NCBI GenBank assembly: GCA_021014325.1 | Contig: CM037464.1 | Coordinates: 3,317,127-3,381,126 of the forward strand | Reading direction: 5' to 3' | Source: Plazaster borealis | Taxonomy: Eukaryota > Echinodermata > Asteroidea > Forcipulatida > Labidiasteridae | Length of the DNA stretch: 64,000 bases | In this document: in pieces, positions 48,319 to 60,090 of the stretch | How positions within the stretch are numbered: the first letter of the stretch is position 1 | Layout of the letters: each line of letters begins with the position of its first letter | Position numbers and translations under genes: made by a program | Notes under the pieces: generated by a model | What the model was told of the DNA's origin: nothing | The model's input: only the letters and a program-made list of their open reading frames with translations | Databases searched by the model: none

Positions 48319-49262
48319 TTAGTCTGAAAATTCTATAAAATCTTATAGTCCTTGTAATGAATCAAATTGTCCCACTTTTTTTCAAAGGCCAAATATCATG
48401 CCTGATAAAGGTGGTACTGTGTGCATACTGAGAGGATCTTAGAGACAATCTTTGAGTTATTGGGTCATGCTTGTTGCAAGCAAATCTTGGCCATTAAACT
48501 ATCCGATAAATTTCCTTACAGAGGTAGAACTGCCCTTTAACCATTAGGTATGATATTTCATGTTAAGCTATAGTAAAATATCTATGAAATGCAAATTATG
48601 TTTTAAACACCAAGTAGTAAACCATAAGGAAAATGATTTGGCAAATTTAAAGTTTAAAAGGAAACTAAAATTAGAACAGATTTATATATGTTGGTGCTGT
48701 TCTATTCAAACTGTCTTTGTTCACCCCAAATTAATGGAATTAAATTTAGTTAGTTTTACCCATTAGAACAAAAATCTTACAGACTCTCGGATATACCTAA
48801 GAATTCCCTGATTAATTTACTCTATTGTAAAAAAAATGTTGGGGGTGAAAATTGACTTCATATTTTAGGGCCGTTAACATAACATTGGATAGAAAAATCC
48901 TAAAAAAACAAAGACTTTGTAGGAGATTTTGTTACCATAATGCAAACAAAATATTAAGTTGTAAATAATGAGAATGGTTAACCTTGAAACTATAGAGAGG
49001 TTGTTTTTTGGCATTGTTAACTTTGTTTTGCTTAATGCACTCCATTTTAAGTGTGTGAAAATGTTAATACTGACCTACTTAAAAAGGTATACATAATTAT
49101 CCCGAATTAATATATAATAATTTAAGGTAATTTAAGAAGGGGAAAGTATAGTTTGTTTGAATCTTGATCTTGGAAATTTTGTGTGGTGTGGGGTGTTGGG
49201 GCGGGGGTGGGGGTGTGGGGTCGGGGGTTGAAGTGAAGGAGACATTCATGTACGTTTTAGGT
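48319..49262. other. Intergenic, nothing recognised
   Basis: AT-rich, no gene. 49180-49225 is a G-run-rich stretch with tandem GGGGTG. Confidence 0.5.
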
Positions 49263-49631
49263 TGGAGTGGCGTAACCAGACTTTTTTTTTGGGGGGGAGC
49301 AAGTGGGGGAAAAGACATAATTTAGGGGGTGACTGCTCTATATTCCGACACCCCTATGTTCCGACACCCCTATATTCCGAAAACCCTCTCGTAATTTACA
49401 TGCTAGAGTTAGGGTTAGGGTTAGAAATAGGAGAATACACTAGGTGTGTCGGAACATAGGGGTGTCGGAACATAGGTGTGTAACTATTTAGGGGGCTATT
49501 TATTGTATTGAACTATTCATTTGTGCCTTTGTTTTTTCAATCTTACTTATTATTATTATTATTATTTTTTTGGGTGGATGGTTCTGAGTGGGGACTGGTT
49601 CTGCTGCCCCCCCCCCCCTGGTTACACCACT
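49263..49631. mobile_element. Foldback element with G-run/C-run ends
   Basis: AGTGGCGTAACCAGAC at the left, followed by GGGGGGG, faces CCCCCCC and CTGGTTACACCACT at the right. Interrupted by the insertion at 49330-49485. Ends of the same kind are at 8970-9045. Confidence 0.78.
49330..49485. repeat. Palindromic insert with TTAGGG core, flanked by a direct repeat
   Basis: Arms with TATTCCGACACCCCTATGTT on the left and GTGTCGGAACATAGGGGTGT on the right; core GAGTTAGGGTTAGGGTTAG (49406-49424). ATTTAGGGGG lies at 49320-49329 and again at 49486-49495, as expected of a 10-base target duplication. Confidence 0.83.
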
Positions 49632-50528
49632 GGCATAACCTATTACTAGCCCAAAGCCTGGAATCTCACTCTGATGTGTCGATTAGGTTTTTATCCACTA
49701 CCAATTTCCCACTCCAATCGTTTTGTATTCCACTAAAACTATTAGTGTAATTCTGGCGCAGGTTTCTTAAAGGCATGCCGTCAAAGCGTCTGTGAGGGTT
49801 CCTTGATTTTGATTGCATTTAGATTAATTACAAAAATTAAAATAAATACATTAGCAGCATCAATACAATGTTAACATTTATTAACTGACAAATGATTAAA
49901 GACTGTAAATTTAAACCTTGCATACCTTAGGATTCTTATTAAGTGTAGATCTATTCTTAAGAAATTTTACCAAAGGCAAGATACATGACTGTGGACGGTG
50001 GTATTTTATGAAGACTTTTTGTTTGACCTTTCATGCTTTGTGATAAATGGAAAGGTTTTGAGTTTTGGAAGCAAGATGGCGGCTTTTAATCTCTGATAAG
50101 GGTTTCTATAAAAAGTGCATTATGATATTCTCATGAACTATTTGCTTTGAATTGAGTGGAAGTTTATTTGCTGTGGCCATGTTGGTTTCTCTTAATACAA
50201 ATGAATGTAACCAAACGGAGGTTGAACTGAAACTAGTCTGGTCCCGTGTAATGGAATGAGAATTTGCACTATCATTGTTAATTGGGTATACTGGGAAACG
50301 GAGAACAGCGGCTGCAGCGAGATGAGGGTCTTAAATGAACTTTTCTTTTTAATTGCAATCTTTTTTTTCCCATTGTGAATTGTCAATTTATTGAAGAATG
50401 TGTTTTTTGTGCAAAGTATTTCAAGTTGCAATGATGTAAGAATTCAACAGGTGCTTAATTGTACACGTATCTTCTTTTTTTTCATTTTTGTGTGAATTGT
50501 TTCCATTATTTAGTGTTGGATTTTATCA
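49632..50528. other. Intergenic, nothing recognised
   Basis: AT-rich, no repeats shared with other parts of the window that I could find, and no exon-like frame. Confidence 0.45.
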
Positions 50529-50705
50529 GGGCCCAATTTCATAGAACTGCTTAAGCAGAAAATATTGCTTGACAGATTTATGCTAAGCAAAAATAAGCGG
50601 AGTACCAGTCACAGATTTTGTATGTGAGATAGGATTTAGGCTGGTAACCCTATTCTGCTAAGCAGAAATGTTTTGTGCTTGAGCAGCTCTGTGAAATTGG
50701 GCCCT
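50529..50705. mobile_element. GGGCCCAATTTCAT palindromic MITE, copy 3
   Basis: GGGCCCAATTTCATAGAACT start and CTCTGTGAAATTGGGCCC end. The interior GGAGTACCAGTCAC and GGCTGGTAACCCTATTCTGC is shared with the copies at 56631 and 60735. Confidence 0.9.
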
Positions 50706-52046
50706 CCCTGGTGATAAGTTCACGGGTTATTTAACAATTTAAAGTCGACAACTAAAAATTTTCATTCATTTTTTCATATTTAACAAAAAGAATAAAAACA
50801 TTCCGGAGTAGTGGCATACTTGCTGAATAAGCTACTGTATTTCATTTTAATACAAACTTCAAGAAGTTAAACTGGATCATCAAAATTGTCACCTGAACTC
50901 AATTTGGTAAAGACTGACTTAGCTTTGTAAATTTTGGCTTAGCAGATACAACTTGCTGCCAAAATGCTTAAAAGTTTTATACAGGATTGGTAAGGATAAA
51001 AAACATCATTGTTTAATTTTAATCTGAAAGCTTACTGATATATTTCCCTCTGTAATAAAGTAATGTTCAAGAAAATTGTGTCTGAAATCCTTAAAAAAAA
51101 CCACCAAAACAACAGCTGATTTCAGATGTTACAACCAACATTGAGAACTATGTGTTTACATGCTGAAAATTGTGCATGGTTTTTCACCGTTTTCTCCTGA
51201 TTCACACAACGGCTTCAGCCCAAATTTTCAAAGGTTTATTATTTCATGTAAATGTGAATGTTGATCACACAAAACATGAACACTATCTGCGACTATTTTG
51301 TTAGCTCTACCAATCCTGTATAATACCTTTAAATGATCTTCACTGTTTATGGCTGGTACCGTACTTATTTAAGCTTAGCAGGGAAATATTTATAACGATA
51401 TTAGTTGTTCAGATGAAGGTGGTTGCAAATTAATCTTAGTTTTTAATCTTAGCCCTTGACCGAGGGTTGGTTTTTAAAGACATTGTAAACTTGGTGCTTT
51501 CCAAATTCTGAGAAAAAAACAACCCACCGCACCTGATAGAATTAACCATCAGACTTTTTTGGGTATTTGAGTCTGGACATCTTAACTGCCACTGCTGCAC
51601 TTCTATGACAGAAAGTTAACTTGATTCTTGTAATTAGCAGAGGGCGATGCAAAATTACAATGATTCATTATCCCAATGCAAGAATCACATTTTATAGAAA
51701 AATTCAGTCCTATGTTTGAAACAGGTTGTAGAGAATGTACATTTGCTTTAAGAACTGTATATGACGACAAGTTTTCCTGGGTTTTTGTTTTTGGTTGATA
51801 TTCTGGTTTGAAAACAATGGACAGTCGGGGCAATTTTGAAGCTATTTCTTTTTTAAAGAAGCTCAAAATATGATCTATTTAGTCATAAAGCCAGTACTGC
51901 TTGGATGAATACTGTAGCTGCACCATTGAATATCCTTTCACGTTGTAAAATATAACCACTGAAGTTGTTGAGAGCATTTCTGATAACAGTGTTGAGGTAT
52001 GGCACAACCACTGAACATTTCATCACTGTGCCTATATCGATATCTC
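50706..52046. other. Intergenic, nothing recognised
   Basis: AT-rich. The 87-codon minus-strand frame at 51603-51866 shows no known motif or splice context. No other candidate. Confidence 0.45.
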
Positions 52047-52195
52047 TACTTTGCTGTGTAGATTTTGTTCTTTGAGAACTTGTCTTGCTATTTATTCTAC
52101 TGCCACAGAGTAGATTTCGGAATTCGGGAGACTACTTAGTTCTCAAGACATGTTCTCAAAGAAACTAAAATCTACACAGCAAAGTAGATTTACAC
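52047..52195. repeat. Foldback repeat (CTACTTTGCTGTGTAGATTT)
   Basis: CTACTTTGCTGTGTAGATTT and GTTCTTTGAGAAC on the left oppose GTTCTCAAAGAAAC and AAATCTACACAGCAAAGTAG on the right. The right side runs into the ACACATGGTGTTGCCGCAAA motif shared with 310 and 40493. Confidence 0.8.
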
Positions 52196-52548
52196 ATGGT
52201 GTTGCCGCAAACCTGCTATACAATGGTACCTCACCATGCAATGCCTACAAACCCATATCGATATCAATAACAGCTGGAAAAGAATGTCGAAGTTGGGACA
52301 CTTCCAACAAGCTGATGAGAACCTATTCATGGTGCTAGTACAGATGTTCCTTCCTCATCTTGCTAATTAAAGCTTTAAGGAAATACTTTAAAATGTTACG
52401 AGAAGTGTAAAGTTGGTGTCGGTCTTTAACTTACCAACAAAATAGCCCAGCAATTGAAGAAATTCTCAGGATGTTATTACCACTTGCTTCTGTTTGGTTT
52501 GACCGTTAAATTTGATATTTCTTTGGGTAGGGAAGTGGAATAAATAAG

Positions 52549-52803
52549 TGTTTTAGCTGCCCTCAGGCTGACGCAGCGTTTTGCTTGCGCTGCGACTTGA
52601 ACGTCGGGATCAAGCGGAAAATTAATGCTCAGGTCACTATAAATGAGAAATCGTGTTAACTGATGCCGGTCGTCTTAACATCATCGTAGCTATACTTGGG
52701 TAGTAAACAATCGGCGACCGATTTTTTCAGGCGCAGAATCATCCTGAAAAGTCAGTCGCCGAGTGTTTTTGTGTCATCACAAGGTGGACTTGAGGGCAGC
52801 TTA
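52549..52803. repeat. Foldback element (TTAGCTGCCCTCA ends)
   Basis: TTTTAGCTGCCCTCAGGCTG opposes CTTGAGGGCAGCTTAA. The interior is GC-richer than its surroundings. Confidence 0.7.
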
Positions 52804-52921
52804 AGAATTTACCTGTAGGAACATTTGTAGGAACATCTGGGGTTTTTACAGGTGCATTATAATTTCTTAAAATACGGATTCAGTATTGGTAATTTACAGA
52901 TGCATTATTCTTCATGTATTT

Positions 52922-53190
52922 CAATAAGCCATTTGTGAGTTTAAGTTGCTTAGTCACAAGTAACCGCTTAAATTTGAATTCCTCACACTATAGAGACAGT
53001 TGCTATGTCAAATGGTTCGGGGCAAGCTTTTGTGTAGCAACCTCCAATTGAGCAAAAAGCTTGCCCCGAATCATGTGACATAGCAACTGTCTCATTAGTC
53101 TGAGGAATTCCAATTTAAGTGGTAACTTGTGACTAAGCAAGTCATTGTATCAGACATTATTCAAAGTTTAGTTGCAAATGGCTTATTAAA
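52922..53190. mobile_element. Long foldback element, about 90-base arms
   Basis: TTGCTTAGTCACAAGTAACC to CGGGGCAAGCTTTT on the left pairs with AAAAGCTTGCCCCG to TAACTTGTGACTAAGCAA on the right, with only a 20-30 base loop. The outer ATAAGCCATTTG also recurs inverted at the far end. No frame. Confidence 0.87.
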
Positions 53191-53968
53191 TCAATCAAAT
53201 TCCACTAAGATTGGTACTGTTCTCCTTTGCAATTGGAAAGATAAGAACTGATTTAAACAAGTTCCTGTCAAAATAATTTGCAAAGTGTTCCTGAAAAAAA
53301 AAAGACTTGCCCACACAGAAAGAGGTATGTTAAGGTATGGCGGTTGATACTGATGGATTGCCATGGCGGTTGATACTGATGGATTGCCATTTTTTTTTCC
53401 TGTAAAGATATTTTTCAAGCAATACTTGATCCAAACATCTTTATGAAATTGGATTAATCATTTTCTTTTTACAGGTTGCAACACTTCAGTTCATGCTGAA
53501 AGTACAATTCCATGATTTTGTTAATTATAAAACAGTGAAATTTGAAACATTACAGCAGATCTGCATTTTAAGTGATTGCGGGGATCTACATGTATAGTGG
53601 AAATGTTTCTGTAAATTAAATGAGTGTTAACTGAATGAATCGTAATAGTTTTTGTATTATATTTTGCAATTTTGTATTGAACTTTTTGCTTAATGATTTG
53701 GAACTTTAGTGGAATATATTAAAACAAAACGACCTTTCTCAGTCGAATAACTGCAGTGGAATTTTTACATTTTGTGATTTGGTTTCTTTCCGTTCTGGTT
53801 TTGACTACTGGCAGAGGCTAGAGTTGACTGTACGCATTGATCACACCTAGCCATGGCAGGTTTTTTGTACATCACACTTGTCGTTGTATCATGCAGTAGG
53901 CACATACATAGTTGTGTTTTATACAACTAGTTCGTAAACAACCTCGGGACTCATGGTATTAGTCAACC
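53191..53968. other. Intergenic, nothing recognised
   Basis: AT-rich, with a short direct duplication of GGCGGTTGATACTGATGGAT near 53340-53385. No gene. Confidence 0.5.
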
Positions 53969-54249
53969 TCGTCCCCAAGGTGTGTCGAGCAGTACGAGGT
54001 TGTTCGCTCTCTCACCCTGGTATTGGATCATTTGCATATCCCAAAATTTTGGATACGTATGCAAATTAGAATAGTCTGGCTGTGAACATGGTAAATACTG
54101 AATGAGTACAACTTAACATGTTTACGTTAGACTTTTGTACAATGGTCGTTGTCCAATCAGGGTCCAAGTAAGGAGTTTCCCTCCCAGGGTTTACTATTGT
54201 AAACATGGTTGGAAATAAAGTAAGTGTAAACCATGGGGACGAGGTTGGG
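53969..54249. mobile_element. Inverted-repeat element (CAACCTCGTCCCC ends)
   Basis: CAACCTCGTCCCC at the left and GGGGACGAGGTTG at the right. CAACCTCGTTCCC at about 60494 suggests a second, degraded copy (60485-60715). Confidence 0.8.
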
Positions 54250-55312
54250 GATTAGTGGCTTTAAATCCAAGTTACGCCACTTGTAATGGAGAGGTATCTG
54301 CCTCCTTGGCTATATACCCTTTGCATGGATCCACCATGTGTGTGTAGAGCCTCGACTTCATGCTTCATTTGTATTGTATTTATACATCTGTTTGGATGAA
54401 AGTGTCATTACATTACCGTGACAATACAAGAGTTGTATAATGCTTCTATTCACTGCTGTCCCCAAGTCGAAGCTCTACATGCAAATGGCTGACCGTGCAA
54501 ACAGCCTATATGAACAAGCGGCATCTTAAAAAATATACCGCAATGCATCTTGGGAAACCGAGTACCAGTTAAAAACTAAATGAAGCTGCCAAGATGGACG
54601 CCATGCTGTAGTTCACACGTAACTATGCCAGATTTTTATAGTTGAGTACCACATTGCTTTAAAATCAGTGTGCCATGATGGTTGCCGGTGTTGCTTGGAC
54701 TCGGATTTCACCCAGAATCCTTTGTACGCAAATCATGCGCGTTGGGAAATGCATGTGGGCTATAATAGATGGTGCATAGGATGACGCCCCCAACCCCCCT
54801 GCACCCACGGACTGAATTTAAAACTCTGCAAATGATCACTCACAAACATCAGACGCAAGATGTTAAGATTCTTTATAAGAATACAAAATATATTTGTTGT
54901 CATTTTTAATATAAGATCTACACATGTTAATAAATACATACAAACTGAAACAAAATATTATACTTTTTAACTTAACACTGCATGAATGTTTACTGTCTTT
55001 AAGGGTATGCTCACCATTTGTAACGGCCTGAATATTTCTTTTTGAAAAACTTACAAAGAAAAAGAGAACAGAGTTATTTCACGTTAGGTTTTTGTTTTGC
55101 AGCAAAGTGATAACCTTAAGGGGATGTGACTTTTAATTTCAATTATATTTCATTTGAATTATAAAGAAGTACTTGAATGTACAAATGTGGTTTGAATCCA
55201 CTGAATGTATTACAGATTCACAGTGGACTTGGATTTTAGACTTCTTAAAAGCTGTTCATATTACATACACAATAAGAAGAAATTCATAATACTGAAGTTG
55301 TTAAACAATCTT
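54250..55312. other. Intergenic, nothing recognised
   Basis: AT-rich. Around 54340-54480, TAGAGCCTCGACTTCATG faintly mirrors AAGTCGAAGCTCTACATG, probably another old foldback. No exon. Confidence 0.5.
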
Positions 55313-55842
55313 TTAAAAGAGGGGCTCCAAGGTCAAATTCAGTTTTGTGATCCACTCATTTTCCAATAGATGAAGTCCTTATGAAAATGGGGGAAAAAAA
55401 ATACAAGTCTCTAACCTCACGTTAAAATGGTGTAAAATGCCCCTGTGGTTGATACCCTTCAAGTGCAATTTTTGTCAAAATCCAAAAACGTTCTGATGTC
55501 ATCACATTTCAAATATATGGTCTGTATACATTTTTGTGTACAGTATTTTTAGTTCATTCCTGAATTTTGATGACATTCAATCAAAACAGCATTAAATTTG
55601 ACCTTTTGGACTGGTGCAAAAATTCCTCTTTGGAATGTACAAACCCATTCGTTTTGATACCTGATGATGTCATGTTTTAAACTTTGCTCTGAAAAGGTGT
55701 CAAATAAAAATGACAACATTTACACCATTTTAACGTGAGGTTAGAGACTTGGAATTTTCCCCCCACTTTCATGAGCACTCTATCTACTGGAAAATGAGTG
55801 CATCACAAAACTGAATTTGACCTTGAAGACCCTCATTAAAAG
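55313..55842. mobile_element. Long foldback element, copy 2
   Basis: AAGGTCAAATTCAGTTTTGT near the left and ACAAAACTGAATTTGACCTT near the right, with both halves complementary in between. Same family as 46614-47091. Confidence 0.9.
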
Positions 55843-56630
55843 TGTCAGAGTTGTTGATTACTGTTATTTTTCAACTTACTTTCAAAATCTCTCGGAGGTC
55901 TCGCCCCCTTCCATCAAACTTTTGAAAGACATATCAAAAGCTGTTTTAGTACAATAAATTTGTAGTAATCGTGACTTTGTGAATCGTGTGTGGACCAAAT
56001 CTACGTGATGCAAAACAAGTTAAACGAACTGTCTTTTCATGTTGTTATTATTATTATCTATTTGGCCATTGATACAAGTGATGTTACGTCAAAAATATAA
56101 CTCTAATTGTGATGCAAGGAAATACGCAGTTGGAGCGCCCTCACATGATCAAAAATACGGTAAGTTACAAACCTTGAGCTATTGGTGGTTTTTTAAAATG
56201 GGTTTTGATGAATAATTTCATGCCACTTAAACGTCCTTCTCCTTACTAACGTCTTTTATCTGGAAATGGTTAATTAATTAATTTATTTGATTACATATTA
56301 TTTTATACGACAATTAATAATAAGGTATACCATTAGTTTTAGGAAAAATGATCCATTCAACAGTGGGGCAATTTAATGGACATGCTCAGTACAAGAATAT
56401 GCTGAATGCATGTGAGTAAAACTTGTTCTTGAGGACACGAGCGCCACAACTGAAATTCAATCCCACATTTTTTCTAACAACATACCTTGTGTTATTTGGT
56501 TTTACCCACACATCGATGACTGTAAAGCACTGTATACTCAGTACTTTACACAGGTCCAGTGAAAACAAAAAATCCACAGACATATTACTTGGGTGGGATT
56601 CAAACCCAAGACCTTTGCCATATTAGAGCT
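55843..56630. other. Intergenic, nothing recognised
   Basis: AT-rich. 56500-56545 carries ATCGATGACTGTAAAGCACTGTATACTCAG-like sequence (core AAAGCACTGTATACTCAGT) also found at about 12704-12722, upstream of TMEM244-like exon 5: an uncharacterised shared repeat. Confidence 0.5.
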
Positions 56631-56797
56631 GGGCCCAATTTCATAGAGCCAGAAAATATTGCTTAAAAATTGTCTGCTTAGCCAAAATAAGCAGGATACC
56701 AGTCACGTATTGTACATGTGGCATGGTATTTTGGCTGGTGACCTTATTCTGGTAAGCATAATTTTGTTGTGCTTAGCTACTCTATGAAATTGGGCCC
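56631..56797. mobile_element. GGGCCCAATTTCAT palindromic MITE, copy 4
   Basis: GGGCCCAATTTCATAGAG and CTCTATGAAATTGGGCCC ends. The left inner stem has lost some bases. Confidence 0.9.
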
Positions 56798-57654
56798 AGA
56801 TGTCTTACCAGTAGACCACCGAGATTGCCCGGTAGCTAGAGGCAGTTCAAATCCTATATTTTAGCAGCGGGTACCGCAACAATCTAATAGATGCTGAATT
56901 TGCATCGGGGATAAAGAATATTATTTGGTTTTACCCATACACCGATCATATATACCATTCGGCCTAAACATTCTACAATATTTGAATAACTGAAAGGAGC
57001 AAACTTATTGGTGAAACAGTTCATCTTAGACAACCAATGAGATACCTTACTTTTAAATAGAACAATTATAAGAACAATCCTTTATTTTTGTAAACTGATT
57101 ATTATTCGAGTAATAGCTTCATACTTTATCTGAGTATTAAATATTACAATTTCACTAAATTAACTTGATTATGCCATAATATGACTTTTAATTAGATTGC
57201 TAACGAGTTGTTAATTTGTTGATATTATGTGAGTAATACATGCAACAATTAATCAGAAATTTATGATTATTTTGGATTACATCATTCCCATAATTAATTT
57301 AGGCAAAGTCTTATAAAAGGCAAAAAGCTAAAATAGTTTTAAAACAAACTATCAAGAGAAAAGCAAGAGGTTGATTAGGTTAAAGTCTATATTGTTTAGT
57401 TATAATTTACTTCTATGGGTTATAGTTTATCAAGCAAGGATTAGAGCAATTACTTACAATTTTAAATTTAAATGCGACTGTTTCACTGATTAAAAAAGAA
57501 AATCATCAAAGTATAAAAAGTCAATGTTGGTAGTGCAGTTTGATGAGGAAGACCTCCATCTATAATTATATAAACATGTTAACACATCATTGTGCCAGTG
57601 CAAAAATGCTGTATCTCCTAAACTGGCATTTTACGCTACGTGTGAATGTTAGAT
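56798..57654. other. Intergenic, nothing recognised
   Basis: Very AT-rich; no frame of interest, no repeats recognised. Confidence 0.5.
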
Positions 57655-57975
57655 TGGTGTGTCGTGGCCGAGGGGAAAAGAATATCGGACTCAAGCTCTG
57701 GTGTTTCTGATCAGCAGAGTGGGGGTTCAAGTCCCGGTCATGTCACTTGTGTCCTTAAGCAATATATTCAACCATTATTGCTGTGTCCTTCGGATGGGAC
57801 GTAAAGCCGTAGGACCCGTGTGTTGTGTAATGCACGTAAAAGAACCCAGTGCACTTAGAGTAAAGAGAAGGGGTTCGCTCCGGTGTTCCTGGTTTAGTTG
57901 GCAGCATATTGCGCCACAGCACCTTGTAAACCATTACATGGTGCTATGTAAAGGAATAAGTCTCATACTTCAAAA
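57655..57975 (+). repeat. tRNA-derived SINE, full-length-looking copy
   Basis: GTGTGTCGTGGCCGAGGGG head, B box GGTTCAAGTCC, GGATGGGACGTAAAGCCGTA, AAAAGAACCCAGTGCACTTA and GCGCCACAGCACCTTGTAAA. The 129-codon frame read through it is a by-product. Confidence 0.9.
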
Positions 57976-58804
57976 CGAAGCTCCGCATACCTTGCAGGAA
58001 AAAATACTGAGTGCTTTGATATGCCCATCGGGTGTGATAAAGCACTAAATAAGAACTCAGTTTTATTTTTATCATTATTATCAAATTGTCAAAATGTTGT
58101 AGCTCACTTCAAATATCCTGTATGTACACACAACAAGTACGTGCCGAGATACAATGTTTTTGAAAGAAGCATTTTTGTGCGAGCCACAACGTTTGTGTCA
58201 ACCCTTGTAAGGTGCTACATTAATCGGTCTCATAATTCAACAAATTTAAACAAACCTGTCTTAAAATGGGTCTGTCTGTTCAAGCGCCTTGAGTACCTTA
58301 TTGGTAGATACGCGCACTAAGACTATGTTATATTGTTAGATACAATGTTTTTTGCACTGACACCACAATATATGTATTAAAAAACAGCTAAATGAGTCCA
58401 GGGAAAGTGGATGAGGAAGATACGTCAACACAATCAACTTTGTTCAAAAGTCAGATTTACACAAACCTAAAGTTGGGGACGGAAATGTTGCGTTGTCGCA
58501 AGCAAGACTTGATTAAATACGTTAACCATGGGAGAGGTTGACACCAACATTGCTGCGATTTATTCCCCTAGTCAAATACCGTGTAATACACAAAAGTGTT
58601 GCACCATTACATGGGAATTTGCTGGAACAGAATACAACACCATGAAACGTTTAGAACTTCACAATTTTGTTTTCAAATACACTCCTTGGAGCGCCTTCAA
58701 AATTATGAGTAGGTGAGGTGGCTGGGTGGTAGAAGGTGTTTGGGCAGGGATGTGCTGCAATGTATTAAAAACATTGGCCATCTAACCTTACATTTTGAAC
58801 CTAT
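57976..58804. other. Intergenic with SINE tail relatives
   Basis: TGTAAGGTGCTACATTAATC at 58206 resembles the SINE 3' part at about 41041. Otherwise unrecognised. The 62-codon frame at 58528-58716 has no known motif. Confidence 0.45.
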
Positions 58805-59051
58805 TTAACTCTTTCATGCACCATTTATGTTAGTGATTTATTGATCATATGGACACATTAATTGTTAATTCTTTTTTTTGCAAATGGCGCCCCCCCCCAA
58901 AAAAAAAACAGGTCACAATAACACCCACAAGAGTCTTCTTTCCCATTCTGAAAACTGTGTGGTCGTGCGATCTTTATTTTGTGTTTACAACTATTTTTCT
59001 GAAGGGATTTAAACTGGTTGCCAGCGACCGGTCAGCGCATGATAGAGTTAA
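58805..59051. mobile_element. TTAA-flanked CTCTTTCATGCACC element, copy 2
   Basis: TTAA CTCTTTCATGCACC at the left and GCGCATGATAGAG TTAA at the right. The interior matches 34999-35222. piggyBac-type target duplication. Confidence 0.85.
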
Positions 59052-59154
59052 TTTAATTTCATTCATTTATTAATTCTGGTTGTGAAGCCTAGGACTCTAA
59101 GACAAGTGAACTTAATAATCACTAGCCAAAAACTCCATGGGGAGAAGACAAGGA

Positions 59155-59255
59155 AGGAAGTTTCAGTTTTAGATGTGGGAGGAAAACCCCAGAGAATTAT
59201 TCCAGGGAAAACCCACGCAGTCAGGCATAGGGACTGAAAACTATATCCACATATA
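59155..59255 (-). repeat. GGGTTTTCAGTCC interspersed repeat, inverse copy
   Basis: TTTAGATGTGGGAGGAAAAC and GGCATAGGGACTGAAAAC are the inverse of 30180-30265. Confidence 0.7.
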
Positions 59256-59586
59256 TTGCAACCTTTCTATAGAGATTGTGAAATGAGGAAACATTCTGAA
59301 AACAAAGGCACTGCTCTTTAAATATACATGTATCAGAGCCTTCTTAAAACCACTACCTGTAACTGTTGAAGATTCAATAACTTTTTTTGTTCAGCTGCCA
59401 TTTCATTTGTTTGTGTATAACTTACACACACAAAACCTTACCATGATTTACCCAGAGCACTTAAAGAGTCACCAGTGATTGAATAATACAAAATGATACT
59501 GACCAGTACAAATGCTGGCAGTTTCTGTCAGGTAGGCTTTAAAAAACCAAAAAAAACCACAAAAAACACAACAACAAACTTGACCT

Positions 59587-59830
59587 GGGCCCAATTTCAT
59601 AGAGCTGCTAAGCACAACAATTTGCTTAGCATGAAATTTCTACCTTAATTGATAAAAACAGGATTACCAACCAAATTTCCATGTGTTGCATATTGCTTGT
59701 TATTGGTATTCAGCTGTTGTTTGCTTATCCTGAAAATCACGTGGAAATTTGGTTGGTAATCCTGTTTTTATCAAGGAAGAAATTTCATGCTAAGCAAATT
59801 GTTGTGCTTAGCAGCTCTATGAAATGGCCC
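59587..59830. mobile_element. GGGCCCAATTTCAT palindromic MITE, copy 5, about 100-base arms
   Basis: TTCATAGAGCTGCTAAGCAC through GATAAAAACAGGATTACCAA to CAAATTTCCA pairs with the inverse on the right, leaving a loop of about 50 bases. The right end has GGCCC only. Confidence 0.92.
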
Positions 59831-59833
59831 TGG

Positions 59834-59983
59834 AGCCGATTTCACAAAGCAATAAAATTCATCGCAAGACAAATTTTCAGTATCACCATAGTGATTTGTA
59901 TTGTGACATCACACTTTACTAAGCAACTACGATTGATTTGCAGTTACGATCAATCTTAGATCTTTGTGAAATCGGCCCCAGGT
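59834..59983. mobile_element. Short foldback (ATTTCACAAAG ends), copy 2
   Basis: GATTTCACAAAGCAATAAAA and CTTTGTGAAATCGGCCCC ends, directly abutting the preceding MITE. Related to 46072-46222, which likewise abuts a GGGCCC element. Confidence 0.85.
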
Positions 59984-60090
59984 CTTTTGCTAAATATTTC
60001 ACAAATCCATGTAAAAAAATATGAAAAAATGAGGCTTTGTATGGTTTCACCTGCATTGTGTCTTTATAAGATGTTACACCTCCTTCCCCC

